NCBI GenBank assembly: GCA_951799425.1
Contig: OX637410.1
Span: forward strand, 7,874,001 to 7,938,000
DNA: 64,000 nt
Direction of reading: 5' to 3'
Source: Ilex aquifolium
Lineage: Eukaryota > Streptophyta > Magnoliopsida > Aquifoliales > Aquifoliaceae
Made by a program: the position numbers and the translations under genes. Below, piece after piece: positions 1-11,140 of the stretch. Under the pieces are notes generated by a model, which saw nothing but the letters and a program-made list of their open reading frames with translations, had not been told where the DNA came from and searched no databases. Each line of letters starts with the position of its first letter. Positions within the stretch are counted from its first letter, which is position 1.

Positions 1-599
1 CCCTCATGGCAAGACCCTCAGTGCTTTGTCGTGATCGAATGAACTACTTGCTAGTGTCTGTCAAGTGTCCCAAGTGTCAAGTGTCAAGTGTCCTAAAGAA
101 TATTTGTAGCTAGGGTCTTGCTATGGTACCGACTACCCACTTTTCTGTATGGTATCGAAAAAATAAAATATACCGTAGATGTGTAATGAAGAACTTCCAA
201 CAGTCGATCAAGTCTATCACTTTTTACCGGCTACCCACTGAGCCTTACAAATTCCTTAAAAAAAATAAAAAAAACTCAGACGAAGAAGAAGGAGATTTAA
301 GAAGATGGAGTTGCAGAGTTGTTTTTATCCGTATGAATGTAATGAAGAACTTCCAACCGTTGATCAAGTCTATCACTTTTTACGGGCTACTGCTGAGCCT
401 TACAAATTCATAAAAAAAATTAAAAAAATTTTAAAAAAACTCAAACGAAGAAGAAGGAGAAAGAAGATGATGGAGTTGCATAATTGTTTTTATCCCTATG
501 AACCCTTCAAGAGATTATAAAACCATCATCATTTTTTACGGTTCAGATTATAGTAAGCTTATATTTAATAAAAATTAAATACACTTAAAACTTTTTTTA
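1..599. other. Flanking DNA, no gene recognised
   Basis: No convincing gene is visible. At 61-93 the octamer CAAGTGTC occurs four times almost head to tail. From 185 a 155-bp segment is duplicated in tandem (listed separately). From about 540 the sequence becomes AT-rich and grades into the minisatellite that starts near 600. The short open frames here lie in the duplicated segment and resemble no family I know. Confidence 0.5.
185..505. repeat. Tandem duplication, period about 155 bp, two copies
   Basis: Two copies start at 185 and 341 with the same opening AATGAAGAACTTCCAAC. The anchor AGCCTTACAAATTC lies at 241 and 396, exactly 155 bp apart. Both copies continue through an A-rich tract, a GAAGAAGAAGGAG block and GGAGTTGCA. 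The copies differ by point changes and small indels, so the duplication is not recent. No function is apparent. Confidence 0.85.
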
Positions 600-1542
600 G
601 AATAAAATTAGAGTAGTAAGGTGTTGGTTAAGATTACCATTTTTTTGGTTAAGAGTACCATTTTTTTTTGTTAACATTACCATTCTTTTGATTAAGATTA
701 CCACTTTTTTTTGTTAAAATTACGCTGTTGAGGTAAGAGTACCACTTTTTTGGTTAACATTACAATTTTTTTGGTTAAGATTACTACTTTTTTGGTTAAC
801 ATTACCACTTTTTTGGTTAAGAGTACCACTTTTTTGGTTAACATTATCACTTTTCAAGTTAACATTACCATTTATTAGGCTAATATTATCACTTTTTTAG
901 TTAAGATTACATTTTTTTGGGTTAAGAGTACCACTTTTTTTGTTAACATTGCTATTCTATTGATTAAGATTACCACTTTTTTTGTTAACATTACATTGTT
1001 GGGGTAAGAGTACCATTTTTCTGGTTAAAATTACCATTTTTTGGTTAAGATTACCACTTTTTTAGTTTAGAGTACCACTTTTTTGGTTAATATTACCACT
1101 TTTTTTGTTAACATTACCATTGATTAGGTTAACATTACCACTCTTTTGGTTAAGATTACACTTTTTTTTGGTTAAGAGCACAACTTTTTTGGTTAACTTT
1201 ACCATCTTTTTGGTTAAGATTACACTATTGGGGGTAAGAGTACCATTTTTTTGGTTAAGATTACCACTTTTTTTGTTAACATTACCATTTATTAGGTTAA
1301 CATTACCACTCTTTTGGTTAAGATTACACTATTCAGGTAAGAGTACCATTTTTTTGGTCAATATTACCATTTTTGGGTTAAGATTACACTTTTTTTGTTA
1401 AGAGTACCATTTTTTTGGTTAAGATTACAACTTTTTTGGTTAACATTACTATTTATTAGGTTATCATTACCACTCTTTTGATTAAGATTAGACTTTTTTT
1501 GGTTAAGAGTACCACCTAAAAATTACCATTCTTTTGGTTAAG
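600..1542. repeat. 21-bp T-rich minisatellite, left half
   Basis: Degenerate tandem repeat whose core is GGTTAAGATTACCAC followed by a run of about six T. Variants read GGTTAACATTACCAT and GGTTAAGAGTACCAC. A longer-range marker, ACTGTTGAGGTAAGAGTACC or close variants, recurs near 718, 987, 1220 and 1322. The period is a multiple of three, which produces long open frames (for example 1105-1401) with Leu/Thr/Phe-rich translations that are not genes. The same array resumes at 26363 after the Athila insertion. Confidence 0.9.
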
Positions 1543-3391
1543 TGATTAGCACAAAATATTGCATATATTGTAAGTTGTTATACCCTTTTATACTTGCTTT
1601 TGTTGTGAATTTGGGGAGAAATGTATTTAATCTACCTTTTAATGAAGTTTTGTGTGAATGTAGGTGAAGAGTTGTAAATGGCTTAACTTAAGCCCCCATC
1701 GTAGTGCTTAAAGACAATGGAGATGAGGGGGTGGCTTAAAGGGAGGCTTGGAAGGTGAAGAAATTAAGAAAAATGCAAATCTAGTGAAAACCTTCCGGAA
1801 GGTTTGGTCATAAACTTTCCGGAAGGTTTGTACATTATACTGCCTCTGCCCCTGTCAAACCTTCCGGAAGGTTTTGCCTACAGGAATAAACCTTCCAGAA
1901 TGTTTGCATCGACTTTTCGGAATGTTTTGCTCACTGGACTGCCTTTTCCCTTGCTCCTGCATAAACCTTGCGGAAGGTTTGCATCGACCTTCCGGAAAGT
2001 TTAGCCTAGAAAATGCCAAACAACCTGCAACTCAACTCCAACTGCTTGGGGGGGGGGGGCATCTACACTTCTCCCACACCTACCCTGACATGTTCCACAT
2101 ACAACCATGCCATTTCTTACACAAAGGCCTGACTTGGAAGAAGAAGCATGGAATAAGAGGAGAGAGAAGGAGAGAGGCTGACAAATGCAGGGAAGTACAG
2201 GGCATGCCTGCACCATGCTTGTGCAGGCTTCCAAACCTCCCCAAATCATTGAATCTCTGTAGCATATAGACCATATACCTCTCATGGACTAAAATGGAAG
2301 GGAGAAAACCAACTACAGACCATTGTTAGCACTTTTTGAGAGAGAAGCTCCCAAGGTAGAAGACATAGTTTTAGAGAGAGAAATCTTAGATTTTTGCAAT
2401 TTATTCACCCATTTCACTTGTAACAAGTTGTAAGACTCTTTTAATCTTTAATCTACTTTATTTCATCTACTTGTACTCTTTTAATCTTTTAATCTTGTAA
2501 GACTCTTTTAATCTTTAATCTACTTGTAACAAGTTGCAATTTCTTCACCCATTTCTTGCATTGTAATCTACTTTATTTCAAGTGTAATCGAGTTTAATCT
2601 ATTGTTATTTCACTCTTACATTTTCTGCTGGGTATGCTCTGTAACTTCTTCATTTTATTATGAAATGAATTTATATTTGTAATTTACTTCTTCCCAGCAT
2701 TAATATATGTTCTAAGTTTCATTCTCAACTTAGTTTCATTTCCATTTCTTCTACATGTCTCTTTACATCATGAATGCTTTTACTTCAACCTAGAGTAGCT
2801 AAACTTTTTGTTGGCTAATCCAAGGGGAACTTCCTCATGGGTATGCTAAATCAACTCTTCTCCATTTTACCTCATAGTGTAAAGTGCTTGATTTGACTAG
2901 GTTGAGTGTGGACGTGATTGTGAGCTCTTGATACACCGTCGACTTGTCTACATTCCACATTAGTCCCTCACTTGCTACAAATCAATCAATCACCTAGGCA
3001 CCATTGGTTGAATGAATGAAGTTGATTTGGCATTCCCATTGGAATGACCTCTTCTGGTTAGCCAACCTTATTTTTATTGCATTTCTATAACCAATCTTCA
3101 CTCACCAAAACTCAAACTCAAAAGATTTTACACTTTTCATTTTTACCAAATCACCTTCCTTCCCTGAGGAGATGACCTTAGAATACCGTTCCATGTAAAA
3201 CATGACACTCAAAAGTCTCTCTATGCTTGGGGAGCACTTTTATACACACGCACATATTTTCATCCACACACACGTTCACCCCATTTCTTGCATGATATCC
3301 GAGGGAGAGTGACACTCACCTAATCGTATAAGCCACATACACACAACCGAAATCATGGTCAGAGATTAGGGTTGACAAAATAACTCAAGCA
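1543..3391 (+). repeat. 5' LTR of the Athila element
   Basis: The LTR runs from TGATTAGCAC to CTCAAGCA and is about 1.85 kb. Homologous LTRs in this window are at 24883-26362 (same element, truncated at its start), 30966-32703, and in reverse at 62300-64000. It contains the CCTTCCGGAAGG palindrome cluster about 250 bp from its start. Later segments (GGCATTCCCATTGGAATGAC, CCAAGGGGAACTTCCTC) are shared by all copies. No LTR gene is present; the short open frames at 1804-2285 lie within the palindrome cluster and its flank. Confidence 0.88.
1787..2004. repeat. CCTTCCGGAAGG palindrome cluster A
   Basis: Six to seven full or degenerate copies of the 16-bp palindrome AACCTTCCGGAAGGTT lie in about 215 bp. 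Perfect or near-perfect copies are at 1789-1804 and around 1815, 1859 and 1990. The spacers are short and themselves recur (TTTGCATCGA, TTTTGCCTACAGGAATAA). The same cluster is present in every Athila LTR of the window. A perfect dyad could bind a dimeric protein or form a hairpin; no role is shown by the sequence alone. Confidence 0.9.
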
Positions 3392-3395
3392 TTTT

Positions 3396-3413
3396 TTGCG
3401 CCATTGCCGGGGG
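3396..3413 (+). other. Primer binding site, tRNA-Asp type
   Basis: TTGCGCCATTGCCGGGGG lies five bases after the LTR end. It matches the TGGCGCCGTTGCCGGGGA class used by Athila elements, with a few substitutions. It would have primed minus-strand DNA synthesis and confirms that 1543-3391 is a 5' LTR read on the plus strand. Confidence 0.8.
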
Positions 3414-3465
3414 GGGTAAAACGTTTAATTTAGAAGATGATTTTCGAACAACGGAGGTAAGTCTT

Positions 3466-3999
3466 GTGATTTTCATCACAGGCCGAGGTACATTGCTCCT
3501 TGTATATACATTTGTTTACTTGTCTTTTCATTTGTACATATTGTTTTGTATGTGGGGACGGGACAACCAAAATAGAATGGTTAGACGACCCTTAGGCCCT
3601 AACATGAACATTGACCAATACCCACCAGAGGATGTTGGTGACAACGTCGAGGATGTTGGTGCTAATGTCCCAAGGGGAGGAGGAGTGCAAGACCCTAGAA
3701 TTCCAAACCCTAGAATGCATTTTCCTCCTAGGAATGAAGGGAACAATATCCCCGTTGATCCTCTAGCGAGGTCAATGCGGGATTATCTCCAACTGACTCG
3801 TAGCACCACTCCCTCTTGCATACTTCTCCCGGTCCAAGCTCATGCCTTCCTATTCAAGCTGGGAATGTTACAACTACTTCCTCAATTCCACGGAATTGAA
3901 AGATAAAATCCTTATTTGCACATTAAGGAGTTTGCGAAAATAGTTGCAACCTTCCTCACTAATCAAGCACTTCTTGACTTGGGGGCAAGTGTCAACCTC
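3466..3999 (+). pseudogene. Athila gag N-terminus fused to the start of protease by deletion
   Basis: Retrotransposon capsid (gag) remnant. The likely start is near 3550-3580 (a MVRRPLGP context), inside an open frame that begins at 3466. The Athila gag pattern of a Pro/Arg-rich head followed by QLLPQFHGIER is clear, and a stop codon (3904-3906) follows at once. After NPYLH the frame jumps, at about 3950, to LLDLGASVNL, which is the protease active-site region. The C-terminal half of gag and its zinc knuckle are therefore deleted. The frame ends where the CACTA element begins at 4000 and resumes in register at 19754. Confidence 0.85.
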
Positions 4000-4027
4000 C
4001 ACTACAACAAATTTGTTTTTTAGCGAC
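4000..4027 (+). repeat. CACTA left terminal inverted repeat
   Basis: A 28-bp terminal repeat starting CACTACAACA and ending TTAGCGAC. It matches the reverse complement of 19726-19753 except at the fifth base (A here, G in the right copy). Confidence 0.95.
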
Positions 4028-4480
4028 AAATTGACTCATCGCAAAATGTATAAATGTCGTCGCAAAAAAATTTCGGCGACAAACTCATTTCGTCGCCATT
4101 TTGTCGCTTTAGGCTTGTTTGGGAAAGTTTTCAGCGACAACAAAAATTTCGTTGCCAAAAATACACAATAGGCGACCATAATTTTGTCGCCAAACATGTT
4201 CTTATTTCGTCGCCAATGTTTTGTTCGTCGCCAAAAAATAAATTATTTTAACCACATAAAATCTTTAGCAACGATTATATTCGTCGCAAAATGTGACAAT
4301 TTCAGCGATCGTCTCTATTTCGTTGCTAAAAAGAAGTACACAAAATATTGGCGACAAATATATTTGTCGCCCAAAAAGACAACCAGCATTTTAGTAAGGA
4401 CTTTTTTTCGTCGCCAAAAATGATGAACAATGTTTTAGTGACGACTTGTTTTCATCGCCCAAAAAATAAACATGATTAAA
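4028..4480. repeat. CACTA left subterminal repeats (GGCGACAAA / TTTGTCGCC)
   Basis: About 450 bp packed with GTCGCCAAAA and GCGACAAA words in both orientations, for example around 4073, 4095, 4185, 4210, 4225, 4350 and 4410. Subterminal repeats of this kind are the known binding sites of the TNPA-type protein in En/Spm elements. The GC-bearing 9-mers stand out from an AT-rich background. The short open frames here are by-products of the repeats. Confidence 0.85.
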
Positions 4481-4917
4481 TCTCATTTGGCCGTATAACA
4501 ATTTAAAAACACTTATAACAACTCAAAAACATTCCGACCAATTTCAATCATGCATCCATGACAATAGATAATCCAAAAAAACACATCACAATTACTAAAA
4601 CATTCATACATTACTCAAAATATAAAATAACATCCACAAATTTTCAATTGCATCAAACAATATCCAATATACCAACATCTAAAATCCCAACAACAAAATA
4701 TCTCAAATATTTGAAAGAAAAGATGTCTGGATATCCAAAAAAGAGCTCTTTACAATCCATCGTCAATCTGTGACAAACACAAAAAACTCATTAACACATT
4801 ATAGATAAGAAGTAAAAGTAAAAATATATAAATTTTGAGTTCATAGGTTAATAAATTAATATTTAACTACGTATATGATAATAGCAAAAAAAAACATAAG
4901 TCCATAGTTAAAATCGC
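4481..4917. other. CACTA 3' noncoding region
   Basis: AT-rich DNA between the subterminal repeats and the tnpA-type exons. It probably holds the 3' untranslated region of the minus-strand transcript. I see no gene or repeat in it. Confidence 0.4.
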
Positions 4918-5540
4918 TTACCAAGAAACATTAGTTGAATTGCTCGGCTCCCCAATACGCCCACCACGCTGCACTGCTAACCTCACCTCTGTCATTTGTT
5001 GCATCATCATTTCTTGCCACTTCTCCATTTGTTGGAGTTTTTCCTTGGTTTCATCCAGCTCTCTCTTCAGACTCACCACCTCCTCTTCATTTGCAACAGT
5101 CTTAGACGTCTTTTTTGAAGAAGGTTTCGGTCCAACCCCATAACCTCTCTTATAGCCAGACTTGCAGCCAAGGACGGTGTTTGCAATCTCCTCCTCAGAC
5201 ATATGTGATTCACCATCTTGAGTGGACTTGTCTCTTAATTCCTTCATCTGGTTCTAAAATTTTAAAAAATAACTGATAACTTGTTCATAAAACGAAACTT
5301 ATCAACCTTATAAATCTCAAATATAGTAACATCAATAAGATTTTTATACTTACATATCGAGACTCAGCTTCTTGTGATAACCATTTGTTCGACTTCTTGC
5401 TAAAGTGAGATTCACGAAAGAAATCTACAAAATGAAGTGACTCTTGGGTCTCGGGATCTTTCTGTTTTAAAAAACTGTTTAGTTACAACACTTTAAATAA
5501 GATAACATACAAAAAAAGTATAAGTTAAAACACTTAACCA
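4918..5540 (-). pseudogene. TNPA-like protein (plant transposase Ptta/En/Spm family), C-terminal exons
   Basis: The DNA-binding partner protein of CACTA elements, which recognises subterminal repeats. Reading on the minus strand, one exon (about 5461 to 5354) encodes a SLHFVDFFRESHFSKKS segment and ends at a GTAAGT donor. The next exon (about 5253 to 4918) follows an AG acceptor and encodes EEEIANTVLGCKSGYKRGYG, a hallmark of the Transposase_24 family, then a coiled coil with repeated Glu/Gln and Met, and a stop at 4918. A further upstream exon ends at about 5540. The N-terminus is missing, apparently lost at the inversion breakpoint near 5550-5600. Confidence 0.75.
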
Positions 5541-5559
5541 TGACATGCATTGTAGATGG

Positions 5560-5787
5560 AAAAGACTTGGAACCCGTTTATTCACTTTCCCACTCCCAAG
5601 GCTAGGTTCTCTAACCCTAGTGTGTCCATTTTCCATACACATTTTATCATGCATATAATACACATATCACATATCACATTACCTGCAGCAATTTAAGCAC
5701 ATAACATGTAATGTACAATGAATGCAATGGTCTAGACCCATGCCCCATCAAGCCCTAGGTAAATCGCATACCTACGCTCTGATACCA
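5560..5787 (-). other. Tekay leader and primer binding site (tRNA-iMet type), inverted
   Basis: On the minus strand, just outside the LTR, TGGTATCAGAGC (5787 to 5776) is the classic primer site complementary to initiator tRNA-Met. It is followed by about 200 bp of retrotransposon leader. It shows that the LTR at 5791-8123 is a 5' LTR read leftward. The leader stops near 5550-5600, where tnpA-type sequence begins; that is one inversion breakpoint. No gag follows. Confidence 0.85.
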
Positions 5788-5790
5788 AGT

Positions 5791-8123
5791 TGTGACGCCC
5801 CAATTTCCGGGGGTTCTATATTAATCGTTGATCATCCTTCAATCCGTGGAATTACCCGTGGATGTCACTCAACCCAACACCACGGCGATAGCATCCTCTT
5901 AGCTGGGATCATAACTCACAAATGTAAACTGGATTCAATTATTCATTGGGTTCAACCAAGATCCAACATACCAGGATTTATACTCCATTATAGACCATTT
6001 ACATCATTGGAGGGAAGGAAAACATAGACCGAAAATAGGGTAAAGCGGTTAAAAAATCTGAAAATTCTGGAGGGTGTACCGGTACTGTGTACCGGTACAA
6101 TATCGTACCAGTACGGTTTGCCTACTGGAAAGTGCGTACCGGTACACAGTACCGGTACTTTCTGCCCAGTTTTGCCTTTTTCAACCATTTTTCATTTTCA
6201 ATTCATTCCAAACCTCCCAAAATCATCCAATACATGTTTGATAAGAATTCCCATATAAAACATAATTTGTACATCAAAATGGAATTTTCACAAAAGCTTT
6301 ACAAAATAAACCATAAAAGCCACAAGTTGGCTTTCTTCAACCTTGGGGCTCGAATTGGGAGCCGTCCTCCAGTGTAAACCCCGCACCTAAAATATTTTTC
6401 CCACAAAGGGTGAGCCACGCTCAATAGGGTATCTCCTAAAGAGGCTACTCCCCAACCTATATGCATATGAAATGTTCACATGCCACAATTCAACAATTCA
6501 CAACATTCCAATTTAGAATATGCACTCCATGTTGGAATCTACCATGCCATGCATGAAATGAGATGGGACTCACTCATGCACATCATTCCGAGCCCTTCCC
6601 GGCTCCTTCACACATGCAAGTGCCAATATGCACTAACCCGTCATTTATGCTGCGCATCAAACAACATTTCATTCTAGGGTCTTTGTAGGGGTGGATGTTC
6701 ATGGACTCACACCAAGGGTCACCCAACCCACATGGAATTTACGGACTTCCACCGAAGGTTCCACGTACACCCACACACTTCATGGGCCAAGCCAAGGGAG
6801 TGCGTATCCCTATCACTGGGTCTTGCACCCGAGGGATCTTCTAGCCCTACTTGCTACCCCAACCCTAACAACATGCAAACCGTGAGACTCGACTAGGTCA
6901 TCGACCCAGCTTACGCGAGCCCACTAGTCATCCACCAAACGAGGTGAAGACAACCACCATGCACACACCCATTAAATGAGATGTTCCCGTGCATATGCAA
7001 TATGATGTCTCATTGCAACTAAAATACAATGTTCAACATGACATGAGTGACATATGAACATTTTTAACACATTTCACACATTTCATGGCAAAATCATATC
7101 ATAAGCATATAATTCTCATAGCACAATTTCCAAGCATGTTATCACATAATCATGCTATTAACACTTTAAATTCTCAAGGCATTTATACAAACACATAACA
7201 TGCCCACAATTTCATATAACACAAGAATCACATTAGGTATATTTCACATATCCAATTCTAGAAATTACAACTAGCAATTTCTAATTATCAATCAATGCTA
7301 GGTTTTATCTTTACCCTCATTCAATACCCATTTCACCCAAATTAACAACAATAGACAAATGATATATATATCTATCAATCTACCCATTTCACCTAAGCAT
7401 TCTAGGTGTGGAATAAACCTTGGTAGGAGGGAACCCTACCTCTTGAAGCGTAGAGAACAACGTTGAGAAGCTCCGAGAACTCCAAACGAAGTGGAACCCT
7501 CCCTCTCCCAAAATCCCATTCTTTGAATCACCCCAAAACTCGACCTCCTTGGTATGGTTTTGTAGCCCTCGGCGAGGAGAACAACTTTTGTTCTTGGCCC
7601 GAGTGGATTTGAGCTCTCAATTTCCGTAGATCGTAGAGAGAAGGTGGAGAACTCAAGCCCTTTCCCTCTCTTCCTCTCTCGTTGGAATCGGCTGAGCAAA
7701 TGGGGAGAAAATCTGATTTTCTCCCCTTTAAATACCCTTTAAATACTTGGCCCACAACGCGCCACACGGCCCTTATTTCCCGGGTCCGTTTTAGCCCTAA
7801 AACGATTAAATTTCGCTCCGGTTCAAGTTCGAAATATTTTTATTTTAACTTGCCGTCATTTATTTCCCAAAATTTAAAATTTTATTCAGAATTTCGTTTT
7901 TGGGTCTCCCGAGGCCCGACCGCCTCGTAAAACGTAAAAAATCCAACTATCTCAGAATTCAACGAAATTTGACAAGGTAGCTAGATTTCGCGAGACGAAT
8001 CCAACGATGAGGTCCGTTTTGTCATCCGTGATCCATAAAAATTCAGGTTTACAACCCGTACCGTAGTGGCAAATTACCGTTTTACCCTTTTTCACAAAAG
8101 TTCAATTTTACCCGGGTTTTACA
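5791..8123 (-). repeat. 5' LTR of the Tekay element, inverted
   Basis: About 2.33 kb, from TGTGACGCCCC to GGGTTTTACA on the plus strand. It is the reverse complement of the LTR at 12776-15155. It is followed by GGTGT (8124-8128), the reverse complement of the ACACC that follows the other LTR. The open frames at 7436-7930 have mirror images at 12969-13463 and are LTR sequence, not genes. A GTACCGGTAC palindrome cluster is at 6077-6159. Duplicated TATTTAAA boxes near 7727-7745 mark the likely promoter region. Confidence 0.93.
6077..6159. repeat. GTACCGGTAC palindrome cluster in the Tekay LTR
   Basis: Five copies in 83 bp at 6077-6086, 6090-6099, 6106-6115 (GTACCAGTAC), 6137-6146 and 6150-6159. 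The central spacer is GGTTTGCCTACTGGAAA, almost the same as a spacer in the Athila palindrome clusters. The mirror cluster is at 14788-14870. Confidence 0.92.
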
Positions 8124-10607
8124 GGTGTTGTAACTTTTGATGCATGTAGCAAACAGACATTTTGAATGCGTGCGGCTGTTATGTAGACCATTAATGACTT
8201 TCCTGCCTATGGGTACATGTATGGGTGGAGTACAAAGGGTTATTTGGCATGCCCAGTTTGTAACTATGATACTTCATCACAACCATTAAGAAGTAAAATA
8301 TGCTACACAGGACATCGTCGGTTCTTACCACAAGAGCATGCTTGGCGTCGAAGTAAGTTATTTGATGGTAAGCATGAGAAACGATTGAAACCTGTAGAGC
8401 TATCGGGGAATGAAATTTTGGAACAACTACAGTCACTGCCAGATGTCAAGTTTGGTAAACATCCGAGCAATAAGAAAAGGAAACGTACATCTGATGAACT
8501 TAATTGGACGAAGAAAAGCATATTCTTCGAGCTGCCATACTGGGTGAAACTCAACCTTCGACACAACCTAGATGTCATGCATATAGAGAAAAATATATGT
8601 GACAACATTCTTGGAACGTTGCTTAGCATTGATGGAAAGAACAAGGACACTGAAAATGCTCGTCTAGATTTGGAAGATCTGCACATAAGGAAAGAGTTGC
8701 ACCTACAACAGCGGGGTGATTCTTATGTGAGGCCCCCCGCATGGTACACATTATCACCAAAAGAGAGACAAGAATTTTGCGATTTTTTGAAATCAGTGAA
8801 GTATCCTGATGGCTATGCAGCTAACATCTCAAGATCTGTAAGCACTAAAGATGGAAAAGTATCAGGTCTGAAAAGTCATGATTGTCATGTTCTCCTACAA
8901 CGACTTATTCCAATAGGAATACGTGGGTTTCTTGATAAAGAAATATGTACTGCTTTGTTTGAGTTAGGCAACTACTTTCAACAATTATGTTCTAAGACAT
9001 TGAGGATTAAAGATTTGGCTGCATCACAAAATTGAATTGTTTTAATACTATGCAAATTGGAAAAGATTTTTCCACCAGCATTCTTTGATGTGATGGTTCA
9101 TTTAGCTGTGCACTTGCCTCGTGAAGCTATGCTTGCTGGACCAGTTCATTACCGTTGGATGTACCCAATTGAAAGGTAATCATCATTTTGATGTTAATAT
9201 TTCTATTCTGAACTTAGATTCAATTATACTTGTATTGTATGAAGGTAGCTTGGCACTCTAAAAAAGTATGTTGGCAACCGAGCTCGTCCCGAAGGATCAA
9301 TCGTAGAAGCGTATATTGTGAACGAGTGTCTTACTTTCTGCTCAATGTATCTAAGTGGGATTGAAACTGTATTCAATCGAGAGGAGAGTAATGATGATGG
9401 TGTTGCACATGATTCGAGGTTGACCGTCTTCTCGCAAAAAGTTCGTCCCTTTGGACCAATAAGAAATGCATATGATGTTTCACAAAAGGAATGCGATATG
9501 GCTCAGTGGTTTGTCTTGCACAATAGTCCTGAGACAGATTCATACCTAGAGTATGTTGGCCATTATATATTTGAGAATGTCTTACATACCTCGATCTTGT
9601 CTTATATTGTATTAATCACATATTCTGTACGTAGGGAGCACAAGAACTTATTACAAATGCAAAATGAACACGATGTCACAATAAAGCATCAACAGGAATT
9701 TTCCAAGTGGTTCGAAAAATGAGTAAGACAAATTCTTAATGTAACATTAAACGTACTTTAGTCTCTATTTTATTGTGTAAATCATGCATGAATTTTTCAT
9801 TTGATGCATTTGTAGATCAATCAATTGCGATCTCAAGGGTCACTTGAAGTTAATGATGAATTATGGTCATTAGCAAATGGTCCTGATGTTTCACTGAAAA
9901 TGTATTCGGGTTGCATATCCAACGGCATCTGATTCCACAGTAAAGATCGTGACACCCGTCATAAAACTCAAAATAGTGGAATAGTTGTTGAAGGGGATCA
10001 TGAGAATGTAACAATGGACTTCTACGGTTATTTAAGTAAAGTATGGGAAATGAGTTATATATTTGGGCATCGTGTTGTTTTGTTTCAATGTGAATGGTTC
10101 AATCTTAGTAGTGGAAAAACGGTGAATGTTGATTCACATTTCACAAGTATTGATGTTAGAAGTCGATGGTATAAAGATGATCCCTTTGTCCTACCAAATC
10201 AAGTGCAACAAGTCTTCTATGTTAATGATACCAAGTATGGACCACACTGGCAAGTCGTACAACGGGTCCAACATCGAGGCATATGGGATATACCAGAGCG
10301 GCATGCAGTAGATGTCGGTGATGATGAACATTCTATTCTAAATGATGCATTCCAACAAGAATAACCCACTGAGGATGTCCCTATTGTTGTTGAAAATCAT
10401 GATACGCACCCATTCTGTAGGACCGAACTTGATCCCATGCTTGTCCCGAGCAGACGGGTAATGTCGTCTAAAAACATACAAGATAAAGATGTCGATGATG
10501 ATTTCATCTGTGATGATGATGACGATGATGAGACACTACTAGAGTATAATGATTCTGAAGGAGATATGGAAAGTCATTCTGAGTCAGATGTTGATCCCGA
10601 AATATAA
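8124..10607 (+). pseudogene. tnp2: CACTA transposase TNP2, 3' half (inverted)
   Basis: Transposase of CACTA elements. After the 5-bp duplication the tnp2 frame continues with TINDFPAYG, then GWSTKGYLACPVC and LDVMHIEKNICDNILG (about 8570-8630), all signatures of the tnp2 domain. DUF4218 follows from about 9060 (FPPAFFDVMVHLAVHLPREA), with a GT-AG intron at about 9176-9244 and another at about 9551-9634. DUF4216 lies at about 10110-10290 (SRWYKDDPFVLPNQVQQ), and an acidic Asp/Glu tail ends at the stop 10605-10607. Several in-frame stops are present (near 8162, 8183, 9034 and 9246). The 5' half lies at 15161-16371 on the opposite strand. Confidence 0.92.
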
Positions 10608-10611
10608 AGAT

Positions 10612-11140
10612 ACTTCTCCCGACTAGCCGCACCTATGACTAGATTGACCCGGAAGGAGGTCAAGTTCGAGTGGAATGATTCGTGTGAGAAGGCATTCCAG
10701 GAGCTAAAGAGGAGGCTCACTTCAGCTCCTATCTTGATTGTTCCAGAGAGGGGACAAAACTACACGGTGTATTGCGATGCCTCCAAGGACGGACTTGGTT
10801 GTGTCTTAATGCAATCTGGGAGAGTGGTGGCTTATGGTTCTCGACAGTTAAAGAATCACGAGCAGAATTACCCCACACATGATATGGAGTTGGCGGCCAT
10901 TGTCTTTGCCTTGAAGGCTTGGCGCCACTATTTATATGGTGAACAATTTGAGGTGTTTTCGGACCACAAAAGTCTGAAGTACATCTTCACTTAGTGGGAC
11001 CTCAACATGAGGCAGCGTAGGTGGATGGAGTACCTAGAGGACTATGACTTCACTTTGCATTACCACCCTGGTAAGGCAAATGTGGTGGCTGATGCACTTA
11101 GCCGGAAGTCACGAGGTGTCTTAGCTAGTGTGGCTTCCCG
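10612..11140 (+). pseudogene. Tekay pol: RNase H domain
   Basis: Ribonuclease H of a Ty3/gypsy polyprotein, which removes RNA from RNA-DNA hybrids during reverse transcription. The frame opens with the end of the RT connection ([14 protein letters not shown]), followed by [15 protein letters not shown], the tethered RNase H core with its catalytic Asp, then [16 protein letters not shown] and [16 protein letters not shown] stop interrupts the frame at 10992-10994. The same frame then continues to the [13 protein letters not shown] signature. The RT domain upstream is absent because of the inversion/deletion junction at about 10608. Confidence 0.9.

Noticed and set aside
1105-1401. Open frame of 98 codons, Leu/Phe/Thr-rich, and similar ones at 26481-26873 and 34277-34651
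   Set aside because: They result from a tandem repeat whose period is a multiple of three; both strands are open and no start context or homology is seen.
1787-2004. Regularly spaced palindromic repeats with spacers that look like a CRISPR array
   Set aside because: The repeats are degenerate, spacers are short and recur between copies, and the cluster is inside LTRs of plant retrotransposons.
4054-4423. Short open frames rich in Arg/Phe/Lys
   Set aside because: They lie in the CACTA subterminal repeats and follow the repeated GTCGCCAAA word.
5776-5787. Possible tRNA gene piece (complement of TGGTATCAGAGC)
   Set aside because: It is a 12-bp primer binding site next to an LTR; no cloverleaf can be built around it.
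7436-7930. Open frames of 79-87 codons on both strands
   Set aside because: The same frames occur in mirror image at 12969-13463 in the other LTR; they are noncoding LTR sequence.
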